Source: Curvularia sp. ZM96
Lineage: Eukaryota > Ascomycota > Dothideomycetes > Pleosporales > Pleosporaceae
DNA length: 64,000 bases
Assembly: GCA_022457065.1 (NCBI GenBank)
Contig: JAJGBQ010000001.1
Span: 5,022,001 to 5,086,000 of the forward strand
Direction: 5' to 3'
The notes under the pieces were generated by a model. It did no database searches. It had not been told where the DNA came from and saw only the letters and a list, made by a program, of their open reading frames with translations. Positions 43,401 through 55,220 of this stretch are shown one piece after another; within the stretch, counting starts at the first letter, position 1; each line of letters opens with the position of its first letter. The translations under genes and the position numbers were made by a program.

Positions 43401-46400
43401 CGAGCAGAAGCCACATATTGCTGTTCCATCGCTGATCAAGCGCACACAAAAGGCCTTGGAGCGCCTGCAGCCTCTCCTCGACCACACTAGAAAGCAGGCA
43501 TTCTTTGCACCATTCACGAGCACGGCCAGTTCCCCAGATAGCGAGCACCTGCAACAAGGCACCCAATACGTCAAAGCATTGGTCTCGGCACACACACTTG
43601 TTGGTGCTATGACTCTGACTTTCCAGAGTCAAATGTATAGCACACGTTCGGCCCACAATGTCTCAAGCCAGGTCAACCTCGCCGACATGTATGCACGCTT
43701 AGTCGATAGCCTTGGAAAGCTTCATCGTAGCTGCGTTTGGGAAGAGCTGCTTCTGCAACGCAACATGCCCTCTGAGTGGGAGAAAGCAACCCGCGTCGCC
43801 AGCTCCGGTTTCGGCAATGATGAAGCCGATCATGTGTTCCGGATTGGTAAAAGTGCGGTCGAATCGTCTGGTAGTGGAGAAGCTAGTTCTGGTGCTGGTC
43901 CTGCTGGCGCCGGATCCAATCCCGAGAACGCTGCTCTTAGCCAGAACAGTGCACAGTTCAAGAACACACAGACTCTCCGGAACCTGTTGAGCAAGATACC
44001 TACTGAGATTGCACCTTTCTTCCAGTCGCTGGGCAAACTTCTCTTGTTCCGTCGCAGCTTGGAGGCATATCAGAGGCAGTGTGCTACCGTTGTCGCAGAT
44101 CAACTTGCTCAAGCAGTCATCGATCAGCTCGAGTACGAGAGCCCAAAGGAATCTGACAACGTTGAAGATCGCTATGCGTATTGGATTGTCATACTCACTT
44201 CTTTGTCGCAGCTCATCATTGAGCCGAACCTGGATCGACCGCAAGCGCTGACCTTGCTGCTTGTATCATTCCGCAATCTTGGTGGATTTGACGTTCTGGC
44301 CAACATTCTCAATCAGTTCTATGAGACGGCGCTCGAAATCACGCAGAAGCAGGGTGAAGATACTAGCGAAGAGTCAAAACGCTTGCTCAATCTCTCACTT
44401 GGCGGTATCAAGATCATTCTTGCCTTCTTCTCTCAGATCATCAACTACAAGGTCATCGGAGAATCGCCGCAGACATCATCGATGCAAACTAGACCGGATC
44501 GCGATAGGGAACGATCAGACTATTTCCTAACAGCGCAATTCCTTGTTGAGTTGCGTTTCGCTGTGATCAAGCCTGTAGAGAAGATTTGGAACTCAAATCT
44601 CATCGACAAGGCTACTAGCTCTATCGTAAAGACATCAGTCAATATCCTCAAGTCTGTCCTTGAATGCGATGGCGAACACGGAGCCTATAAGAGCATTGAT
44701 AAGATTCCAAAGCGCAGCAAGCCTATCATCAAGCCATGGTCTGCTCGAAATGGAGAACATTTGCTGCGCTTGAAAGAGGCTGGCTATGATGACAGCCTTG
44801 CCGAGGAGGCGCTGTACCGCTGCTGTGACAATTACAACATGGCCAACGAGTATTGCCGAAACCAAGCTCGCCCACAGGTTTCGAGGAACCCGATTCCGCA
44901 GTATGAGATTCAAGCGCGAGGCCCGCCATCTTCGTCACCTAGCCGTGCTGAAGTGGTGGTGCCCGAACATACAGATGATGCCAGTATGACATCGAGCGAG
45001 ATCACCCGTGACGAGGATGAGCACGATGAGCCAGAAACCCAGTCTGTTCAAATGGAAGACGCGGATGCTTCCGCTGCCACAGAACCTGAAGCGCCCACTT
45101 CTAGTATGCCTGTTCCCGCGGAACAGTCCAATCAATCGACTGCTACGCCACACGACGCACTGGCCTACCAGAAGCGCATGGCTGTCGGCAATTCGACAGA
45201 ACCTGTAGCCCTGGACCAGCTCGACGAACAGAGATCCAAACTTCGTCGCAACCTCGTTGACCGATCCCTTGATGTGCTCAACTCGCATGAGGACGTCACG
45301 TTTGAGCTTGCAGACCTCATCTCTGCTGCCGTGTCCAAAGCACCTGAGCCTGAGTCAATGCGGACAGAGATTGGGACTACGCTAGTCCAATCCCTCATAT
45401 CGCTACAGAGCGAAGATGACTTCCGTACACAAAGCAAGAAGATTGCTGCTTCAGCTCACCTTCTAGCTCTTGTGCTCCAAGAGAAAGACTTCTACGACGT
45501 CGTTGTCGGAGAGCTCAAGGACAACTTTACGACATTGCTGGGCTTCCTCAAGATCTTCCCGGACCAATCAGCTGAAGATTCTTCTCCTTGGATTGGACAA
45601 GTCTTGCTGATCATCGAGCGATTACTGGCCGAGGATCAACTTCCACGCCAAATCTCATGGACTCCTCCCACAGAGGAAACCCACCAGGAAACCTCCGTCG
45701 ACGAGCTTCCAGAACCGATTGTGACTTCGGAAGAGAAGGATCAGCTGTTTGCTGCTATAATCGAGATGCTGCCTCGCATTGGCAAAGATGAATCATTGGC
45801 TCTATCGGTGACGCGAGTGTTGGCTATGCTTACACGCACGCGCAAGATTGCCACACGCCTTGCAGAGAAGCGAAACATTCAGCGGCTCTTCCTTATGGTT
45901 AAGCAGCTTGCTGGTATCTCCAACGAGGGCTTGCGCAGTGCTTTCATGATTGTCTTACGCCACATGATTGAGGATGATGAGATGATCCGTCAGATTATGC
46001 GTACTGAGATTCAGCAGATGTTCGAATCACGCGATCGAAGACAGACTGACACAACCGGATACACACGTCAGATGTATGCGCTAGCAATCCGTGCACCTGA
46101 GATCTTCGTTGAAGTCACGAACGAGAAGCTTCAACTGGCCCGCTTCGATCCAAATCAGCGACCACAGACCCTTGTTCTAAAGAAGGTCGAGGCATCTTCA
46201 ATCGAGACTGTTGATGCTGCAGAGCCTTCGGATGCAGTCGCAGAAGCTGACAAACCCAAGGAATCCAGTGAAGCGCCCAAACAGCCGTTCCTCGAACGAA
46301 CAAAGACCTCAGACTTGAAGATTCCGGTCGTTGAGAACCCCGATGGTGTCATACACTACCTTCTCTGTGAGCTGTTGGCTTACAAGGAGGCCGAAGACAA

Positions 46401-49400
46401 ACCCGAGCCTCCCAAGCCTGCTGACAATGCATCTGGAGAGCAGACTACAGCTGAGTCAAGCTCAGATGCGACCTCCACACCTGCTTCAACATCTACGGAG
46501 CCTGCCAAGACTGAGAAGCCAGTGTTCAAGGCCGACGCGCATCCCATCTACATTTACCGCTGTTTCATCTTGAAGTGTCTGGCCGAGCTTCTCCAGAGTT
46601 ACAACCGCACAAAGATTGAATTCATCAACTTCTCGAGAAAAGCGGACCCGTACACCGTGACACCCTCAAAGCCGCGCTCTGGAGTTCTCAATTACCTTCT
46701 CAACAACCTCGTTCCCATTGGCACTCTAAACCACGAAGGCGATCTCTCATTCAAGAAGAAATTGGCGACATCGAACTGCGCAATCGACGTCATTGTCTCA
46801 CTATGCAACAAGACAGGAGAACATACTCTCCCCAAGACCGACGTGCCATTGTCACCATATGCTGAGACTGAGCCTGACTTACTTTTCGTCCGCAAGTTCG
46901 TGCTCGAGCATGCTTTGAAGGCTTTCAAGGACGCAAACGCCTCCGACGAGCCACTTGATATGAAGTACTCAAGGCTACTAAGTATTGCCGACATCTTCTC
47001 AAGGATGGTGTCTCAGCGTCCTAATGGCGAGATGCTTACCCAAAATGCGGATTTGACGCCTAATCTCAAGCAAATGGCCAAAATCATGTACGAGAAGAAT
47101 TTCATCACGATTCTGACCACAGCGATTTCAGACATTGATCTCAATTTCCCCAACGCCAAGCGTGTAGTCAAATACATCCTCAAACCTTTGAAATGGCTGT
47201 GTTACGTGGCCATGGATCTCAGTATGCACTACGACACTTCGTCAACCCCAGACTCCGGTGACGAGTACGAGATTTCGACCGCCTCGGACGACGATCTGGT
47301 CGAAAACATACGCGAGGAGACGCCTGACCTCTTCCGCAACTCGACCTTGGGCATGTTCGAGCCGCCTCATGAGTCTGAAACCGATGAAGACTCCGAAGAC
47401 GATGAAGGGGAAGAGATGATGTATGACGATCCCTACGCGGACGATATGGAGTACGATGAGGCCGAAATTGGCGATGATGATGTTGTCTCTGAAGAGGACG
47501 AAGAGATATTGGAAATGGATATCGACGGCATGGGCCCAATCGAAGGCCTGCCTGGTGACGTCGATGTGGAGATCGAGCTTGACGACGATGGCCACACCAT
47601 GGGCTCTGATGATGACTCGGAGGACGATGATGAGGAAGATGATGAGGAAGATGAAGACGATATGGACGATATGGATGACATGGACGACGAAGGTGACGAT
47701 GATATGGACGATATGGAAGATGCTATGGATGAACTGGAGGAGGTCACTGGTGACGATGAGAATGCCAGCCTAGCTGAAGACCAAGAAGACGAGTGGAGTG
47801 ATGAGCAGGACGACTTCCCTGGTGGCGTCAACGGTGAGGCTGGTATGCCTCCGGGCATTGGGTTCGTCATCGATCCTCCGCAGCAGCTTCTGGAGCAAAT
47901 GCGTCAGCAAGGCGGAGGCGATATCGAAGACTTCCTGGACGATGAGATGGGTGAAGAAGGTCCGTTTCTACATAATGTAGAGCGTTTGGAACGACTGCTA
48001 ACCCAACAAGACATAGACGACGAAGAAGAGGATTACGATGAGGACATTCATTACGATCCTGGTGCGGAAGATGACGAGGAGGGTCTGCCAGAACTTGGAT
48101 GGGGTGGTGGTTGGGAGGATCCAGCACCTGCTGCGGTTCGCCATACACACCGTCTCAGTCCGTGGATGTTCCCCGCTGGTCCAGGTGACCGCATCCTTGT
48201 GCCAGCGTACCGATCGCACCGTCCAGGCGCTGGTCCTCGAGCCACTGATGACGGTATCAATCCCTTGCTTCAACGAGGCGGCCGTTCCACTGGACGGGAC
48301 GGTCTCCCACGCAATGAAGGCAATAGCGACTGGGTACATGCTATCGAAAGCCGCGGCCCCCGTATCTTCAACCAGGCCGACAGCCCCGTGTCCTTCATTA
48401 GTAACCTGCTGAACGCAATGAGCTCTGGTGGTGGCGGTACTACGCTGCACCATCATGGAGGCGCGCTTCATCTTTCATTCAGCAATTCGATGGGCATGCC
48501 GACCTTTGACAGCAGCATGCGTCGAGACATTGCTCGAATGCGAGAGACGTACAACTCACGCTCTGCTCGCGAAGATCCGCATTCGGCTGTGGCCTTTGTC
48601 AAAGCATACACTAGCCAGCGTTGGCAAGAGGAGGCTCGCATCCTTTACGGGCCTGCTGCCATTGAGAAGAGCCAGCGTGTCATTAATTCCATCCTCAAAG
48701 TCATGGTTCCGCCTGCGATTGAAGCGGCTAGGAAGCGCCAGGAGGAGCGTGAAGCTGAAGTTGCTCGTAAGCTTAAGGAAGAGCAAGAAAAGAAGGAACA
48801 GCGGGAGCGCGAGGAGCGTGAAAGACGTGAGGCGCAGGAAAAGGAAAACCGTGAACGACAAGAACGGGAAGCTGCAGAGGCCGCGAGCCGTGCTCAAGAT
48901 CAGACGTCAGGGAATGAACCCAACAACGAAACAGGAGCTGCGTCTGAAGAACAAGCAATGGAGGGTGTCCAAGCTGGTCAGAGTTCTGGTGAGCCTGCAA
49001 CTACGGAACCAGCAACTGCAGTACCTGCAGGGCCGCCTGCGCCTCGGATCATGACGACCATTAGAGGCCACGAGTATGACATTACTGATTTGGGAATTGA
49101 TAATGACTACCTAGACGCCCTACCAGAGGATCTGCGAGAGGAGGTCCTGTTGCAGCAGATAGCTGAGCGCAGAGCAGAACAACGGGCTCAAGCGCGACAG
49201 CAGCAGCAACAGCAGCAGCAAATGCAGTCACAAAACCAGGGACAAGATTCAGCAACACAGGATGCTGGTCAAGCCGGCGATCTTCCCACTGACATCAACG
49301 AAGATTTCTTGGCAGCTCTGCCCGCTGACATTCGCAACGAATTAATTCAACATGAGAATGCAGAGCGTCGACGCCGTGAGCGCGAAGAAAACCGCCGCCG

Positions 49401-52400
49401 CAACCAAAGCAGCGCTGCAGCACCCCAAGCGGAAGAGATGGATACCGCTAGCTTCTTCGCATCTCTGGACCCCAACCTACGCGCTGCTGTACTCATGGAT
49501 ACAGATGAAGATACTCTACGACAGCTTCCACCTGAGCTCTCTGCGGAAGCCCGCGCAATGGGGGGTGATCGCCGTCTACACCAGTTTAACGAGTTTGGGT
49601 ACAGACGTGGCGACCGTCGCAGCCAACCGGAAGATCCAAGCCAGAAGAAGAAGGCCCGTCCTTGTGTGCAGATGCTCGACAAAGCAGGTGTTGCAACCCT
49701 CCTGCGACTTATGTTTATCCCTCAACAGGGGAGCGCCAAGTCCAGTCTCAGCTCAATCCTACGTTATGTCTGCGAAAACCGCCAGAACCGCGCAGAAGTC
49801 ATTAGCATTTTGCTGTCGATCCTTCAAGATGGTAGCGCTGACGTCAACGCCGTCGAACGCAGCTTTGCCCAGCTTTCGATAAGAGCCAAGCAGCCTCAAC
49901 AACCTGCGGAGAAGACACCAAAGGTCTCTCGCAAAAACGGTGCTCTGTCTATCAATGCGGATGTGTCTCCACTCATGGTGGTTCAGCAATGTCTTAACAC
50001 ACTCACTCAGTTGACCGAGAAAAACCCTGCTGTATGGTCTTTCTTCTTGACTGAACACGAGACTGGCGTTGGCTTCAAGAACCGCGCCAATCGTAAGGGC
50101 AAGGCGAAGGAGAGCAAGGCAAACAAGTACCCTGTCAATGCGCTACTCACTCTGCTAGACCGCAAGCTCATTGTTGAGAGCTCTTCTATCATGGAGCAAT
50201 TGACTACGCTACTCAAGGTCATCACAGCTCCGTTGCAAGCTCTCAAGAAAGAAAAGGAGAAGGCTGCTGAAGAGGCGAACAAGACCGCCGAGGGCTCAGC
50301 GGAAGGTCAGAACACCGAGAACCAGCCAACTCAAGCCTCATCTACCGGGCTTGCTCCAGGTCAAGACACTGAGATGACATCTGCACCTGACTCTAGCACT
50401 CAGCCGGTATCCGCCGCTACTGAGGGCAGCGTTTCCAAACCCGACGCCTCAAAAGCTGAGGACGACAAGAGCAAGAAGCACAAATCTTTGACGCCGCCCG
50501 ATGTACCAGAGGCCAACCTTCGACTCGTGGCCAAGATACTTGCGGCACGAGAGTGCAACAGCAAGGTTTTCCAGGAGACACTGTCGGTCATCAGCAACCT
50601 CTCACCAATTCCAGGAGCAAAGGAGATATTTGGTCAAGAGCTGCTTGGAATTGCAAAGGATTTGGCTAGCTCAACACTCCGTGATCTTGCAAGCCTAACA
50701 GTTCAGGTTTCAAAAGCAACCTCTTCCACTGATGTTCAAGGCATAGCTCTGGCCAAGTTCTCTCCTGCAAGCTCCGACCAGACAAAGTTGCTAAGAGCCC
50801 TGACTGCGCTTGATTACCTCTTCGATCCTTCCCGCGATAACAAAGACAGACCCGAAGCCGCGGCAGAGGCGCTAGAGCCGGCCCAAAAGGAAGACATCCT
50901 CTTGACGTTGTACGAGGATGCTGCCTTTGCGCCTCTTTGGGAAAAGCTCAGCGAGTGTCTTACTGTCATCCGCCAACGTGGTAACATGCTCAACATCGCT
51001 ACAACTCTGCTTCCCCTCATCGAATCCCTTATGGTCGTGTGTAAGAACACCACGTTGAAGGATGCACCATTGTCCAAGATGCTTCCCAAGGAATTTGCGC
51101 TATCTAGCCCGCCACCTGAGAACAAGATGGAGAATTTGTTCTTCAATTTCACGGAAGAGCACCGCAAGATATTGAACGATCTTGTTCGCCAAAACCCTAA
51201 GCTGATGAGCGGCACTTTCTCGCTGCTTGTGAAAAACTCCAAGGTCCTAGAATTCGACAACAAGCGCAACTACTTCAACCGGAAGCTCCATTCCCGTGGT
51301 GGCGATCGACAAGCCCATCCACCACTGCAGCTTTCTGTGCGCCGAGATCAAGTCTTCTTGGATTCTTTCAAGTCCCTTTATTTCAAGTCAGCTGATGAGA
51401 TGAAGTACGGCAAGCTCAGTATCCGCTTCCACGGCGAAGAAGGTGTCGACGCTGGTGGTGTTACCCGTGAATGGTTCCAGTCAATTTCTCGCCAGATGTT
51501 CAACCCGGATTACGCCCTCTTCGTACCCGTCGCATCCGATCGCACAACCTTCCACCCGAACCGGTTGAGCTCCATCAACCCCGAACATTTGATGTTCTTC
51601 AAGTTCATCGGGCGCATCATTGGAAAGGCACTTTACGAGGGTCGTGTCCTGGATTGCCATTTCAGCCGAGCTGTGTACAAGCAGATTATGGGCAAGCAGG
51701 TCAGTCTCAAGGACATGGAGACGCTCGATCTCGAATACTACAAGTCCCTTGAATGGATGATCCACAACGACATCACGGACATCATCACGGAAACTTTCTC
51801 GGTGGAAGTCGAAGCCTTTGGCGAGATGCAGACGGTCGATCTTATCGAGAACGGTCGCAACATTCCAGTGACCGAAGACAACAAGCATGAATATGTTCGC
51901 CTTGTCACTGAGCATCGTCTCCTTGGTGCTGTTCAAGAACAACTAGAAAATTTCCTCAAGGGCTTCCACGACATTGTTCCTGCGGAGCTTGTTTCGATCT
52001 TCAGTGAACAGGAACTCGAACTTCTCATTTCTGGTCTGCCTGACATCAATGTTGATGACTGGAAGAACAATACCGAATACCACAATTACACGGCTGCTTC
52101 ACCGCAGATTCAATGGTTCTGGCGCGCAGTGCGAACTTTCGAGAAGGAGGAGCAGGCCAAGTTGCTTCAGTTTGTCACTGGCACTAGCAAAGTGCCCCTG
52201 AACGGATTCAAAGAACTCGAGGGCATGAATGGGTTTTCCAAGTTCAACATCCATCGCGATTATGGTAGCAAGGATCGTCTACCATCCAGTCATACTTGCT
52301 TCAATCGTAAGTTAACCTCTTCGGTCTTCATTGAGTACATGCTAACTAGTCTACAGAGCTGGATCTTCCCGAGTATGAGACTTATGAAGATCTTAGGAAA

Positions 52401-52451
52401 GCTCTTTACACCGCCATGACTGCTGGTGGCGAGTACTTTGGCTTCGCCTAG
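40447..52451 (+). CDS. TOM1: giant HECT E3 ubiquitin ligase, Tom1/HUWE1 family
   Basis: Exons 40447-52306 and 52357-52451 give 3984 residues, near the usual ~4000 of fungal Tom1. The only intron seen (52307-52356, GTAAGT, branch CTAAC, CTACAG) lies 2 codons after the catalytic Cys and yields HTCFNQLDLPEYETYEDLRK and the end FGFA. In order: DUF908 and DUF913 armadillo-like repeats (about 95-880), a UBA domain (about 1430-1475), a highly acidic stretch (about 2310-2450, runs of Asp/Glu/Met), a charged coiled coil (about 2760-2815), three ubiquitin-binding UBM/DUF4414 segments (about 2880, 2948 and 2998, with LPEDLREEV-type cores), and the HECT domain (about 3637-3984, Cys3951). The ligase degrades excess histones and unassembled ribosomal proteins and affects mRNA export. 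One continuous 11.9-kb reading frame is remarkable but expected for the family. Confidence 0.97.
49192..49218 (+). repeat. CAG-rich tract coding poly-Gln in the Tom1-family protein
   Basis: A run of CAG/CAA codons between two UBM segments, inside a Gln-rich linker. Confidence 0.8.
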
Positions 52452-52976
52452 GTGTCTCGATTGCACATTCTCCTTCAAAAGCTCTCCTTGGCTCAAATGG
52501 CAGTTCATCTACAACAGTGCTTTTCTAATACATTATTACAATGGGTTGCATTGCAGGCGCAGGAAGGTGTGTATGGGATATACCTATGGTAGGGTGAAAG
52601 AAGGCGCATGAGTATTGGTATGAGAAGATCGGTCGACCTTGTCCCACTTCTGTACGAGTAGAAAATTTGGAAGGGTCAGCGAGATGAGGAACGAACAAAC
52701 GACTAGTACCTAAGAAAAGCGTCGAGCTGATGGAAGATTGGGAGTGCAGGCCCGGTCTCTCTGAAGTAAGATTGGCTTTGATTTGGTCAGAGCGGAGTTC
52801 TATCTAATTTTCTTCTTCTTTGATACCATGCTTTGGTAGTAAATAGATAGTTCAAATGGCTTTCCTTGTTTCGATCTAACTTCGGCTCCTTTTAGTCACG
52901 AATCATGCTATCTGACTGTCATCAAGCTTATACATAAGCATGCCAAGCAAATCTAACTTCTGAACCATGCACCTCA
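52452..52976. other. 3' regions of convergent Tom1-family and dioxygenase genes
   Basis: About 525 bases between converging stop codons, AT-richer than the genes. Nothing else seen. Confidence 0.5.
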
Positions 52977-54308
52977 TCAATACTCGAACGTCGCAGCCCC
53001 TTGCTCCTCGAACTCTGTCTCAAAAGGTGGCTCCGCCTGGGGCGTAATCCTCGCCAAATGTCTGCGTACTCCATCTTCCCAATCCAACAGCGCGGAGTGC
53101 GCCGTCACACGATTGTCCCACACCACCACTGTCCTAGGCGCCCACTTGACGCGAACCTGAAAATCTTGGCCTTTGGCAATGTGGTCGTAGAGGAAGTTGA
53201 GGAGGTAGTCGCTTTCTTCTTTTTTGAAGCCGACAATGCGCCGGCTGAACTGGGGGTTGACGAAGAGCGCTTTTTCGCCGGTCGCAGGGTGCGTGCGCAC
53301 GAGCGGGTGAATCGAGGTTACGGGATCGCGCCTGACGATGCCGCCTCGGAGTTTGCTAGTTTCGGCTTGTTCGATGGCTGGAGTTGCGTGATTAGTTTGG
53401 TACATACAAAGAGATCTTATTTGTTTTCTTTTACTCCGCTTTGATGTGGTTATGTTTGATACGTGATTTTTCTTTTCCTTCTCTTCTTGGTTGTTTGCGG
53501 AACTACTCACCGGAATGTACGACCTTCAGTCCATGGAGTCGCTTCCTAAAGTCTGGTGACAGCCTCTTATATGCTATGACCTGGTTCGCGAACAATGTGT
53601 CGCCGCCAGCCTCGGGTCCATCAAGGAAGTACAAGAATGTCGTACCTGGTGGCTGCTTTTCGTACGTTACGTCGGAATGCCATGTGATTGAGTTTGTTCG
53701 CTCCTCGAAGAAGTCGTGTGCAGTGGTATCGTCACTGCCTCTATGCACAAGGTGTACTTCAGGATAGCCTTCTGGTGCCCCAGAGATGGGGTGGATGTGG
53801 TGACGACCAAAGTAGCCACCGATAGATAGGGCCTCTTTGATGGGGATGTCGGCGAAATCCTGCTCGCGGAAGGCGACGACTTTCTTTTGGGCGACGAAGA
53901 GGGCGAGTTCATCCTTTTGTGCAGAGTTCAAGCTGCTGAGTTGGACGCCGTAGACTTCAGCGCCGGTATTTGCTGTAAGATTGGAAACTGTGGCGTCCTT
54001 GAGGAGATTGGGAAAAGAGGGATCTGCGTCTTTGCCATGTTCAATGTGAGTGAAAGGTTCCAGAGGTGGATACCTGGGAATAGTGAGTTTAAGCATAGAT
54101 CTTAAGTTTAGTAGTAAGTAAGCACATACTTCTGCCCCTTCTCATTGTCCCACGTCGGCAGATAATGGGGGTATTTTGAAGGCGCGTGCTTATCACTGCC
54201 GTGCAGCTCGAGGTCTTTGTGATAGAATTTGGGAACTCCAAAGCCAAATTCTTTGTATGGTCCAACGCCGGACTTGTATTCGGTAGTTGTTTGCAGAGCT
54301 GGCGCCAT
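52977..54308 (-). CDS. TauD/Jlp1-type Fe(II)/2-oxoglutarate dioxygenase
   Basis: Minus-strand exons 54308-54130, 54073-53511 and 53377-52977 give 380 residues. Introns 54074-54129 (GTATGT...CCCAG) and 53378-53510 (GTGAGT...CTCCAG) restore KGQKYPPLEPF and VVHSAIEQAE. The TauD fold is clear: iron ligands His192 and Asp194 in WHSDVTY and His341 in RVTAHSALLDW, and the 2-oxoglutarate-binding Arg region in the closing RRHLARITPQAEPP. Yeast Jlp1 and bacterial TauD use 2-oxoglutarate and O2 to release sulfite from sulfonates such as taurine; relatives in fungi also act on other acids, so the substrate is an inference. It is divergent from a Dal5-family transporter (912 bases between start codons), consistent with uptake and breakdown of one substrate. 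No signal peptide, so cytosolic. Confidence 0.9.
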
Positions 54309-54557
54309 GTCTCTCTATCGAAGCAGGAATGGCGGCTTCGATGGTTAACTTCGCAGGCTTGCATATCATCTTATTTAGGTTCTTATATACACCAAGGTTG
54401 ATCTTAGCATGCCCATATTGAGTCTACGGCCTTAGTCTTCCACTTGCGATTGCACAATTTGCAGCCACTGAAGGATGAGATCTAACACCAACCCCGCTAA
54501 AACTGTCGCGACATGAACGAGATTGCCGTCCATTTCATGCAATCAGAATGCGATAAT

Positions 54558-54567
54558 ATGGCATCAA
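54558..54567 (+). promoter_or_regulatory. CYS3/MetR-like motif (9 of 10)
   Basis: ATGGCATCAA, 250 bases upstream of the dioxygenase start codon. Single mismatch at the last base. Low information. Confidence 0.25.
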
Positions 54568-54893
54568 TCATGGAGCATATTACTCAAACCTGGTTCCTAG
54601 ATATAAGCTAAACATATTAGGCAAATGATCTCTCAACATATGCGCGCTTTGCAGCAGGTAAGCCCCCGCCTTATCTTGAGCAAATGCCTTTGTACAGACG
54701 TCAGTACATCGCCCGCCAGCCCATCCCGTCTCCACTAATCCCTGAGGGAAGATGAAACTGCATGCGGCAAACGATGCAGCCAATCGCGACTGGCTTGATG
54801 TCGACAGGATATAGCAAACCCCATTCGAGTACGGGTCCCATGATCATTTCACGAGAATGCGACATCTGATGTAAGTCTTGCGTGCTCAAGCGA

Positions 54894-54900
54894 CACGTGA
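54894..54900 (-). promoter_or_regulatory. TCACGTG E-box (Cbf1-type)
   Basis: TCACGTG on the minus strand, 321 bases upstream of the transporter start. In yeast this core recruits Cbf1-Met4-Met28 to sulfur genes. Low information. Confidence 0.3.
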
Positions 54901-55220
54901 TCGTACCTTTGATTGTTATCACAGCAGTATTTAAAACACCACAGCATCACCCATCTGGATAGCGAGATGCAGTAACTAAGGTTACGTCGGCAGTTGCTCA
55001 AGATGACCTTACGTACGTCTCTCCAAACCTTAATCAACTTGAAGACAGGGTCCTCGAAGAAGGTTTCGGACCGAATCATAGAGTCAACATTGCCGTACCA
55101 TGGGCTCCTTAGTGGGCAGAGAATTTCTCTCATATAATGATCCGTCATTTATAATGGCTCTTCGTGAATCAAGACTCCTATTTCCTCAAACCTTGAGTTG
55201 AGAGTTGTGTATGTTCAAAG

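Larger units (their letters stand above)
54309..55220. promoter_or_regulatory. shared promoter region, dioxygenase / transporter pair
   Basis: 912 bases between divergent start codons. It contains ATGGCATCAA at 54558-54567, a 9/10 match to the ATGRYRYCAT motif reported for the sulfur regulator CYS3, and a CACGTGA at 54894-54900 (TCACGTG on the minus strand, the Cbf1/Met28-type core). Both are short motifs that arise by chance at this length. No gene is recognised between. Confidence 0.4.
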
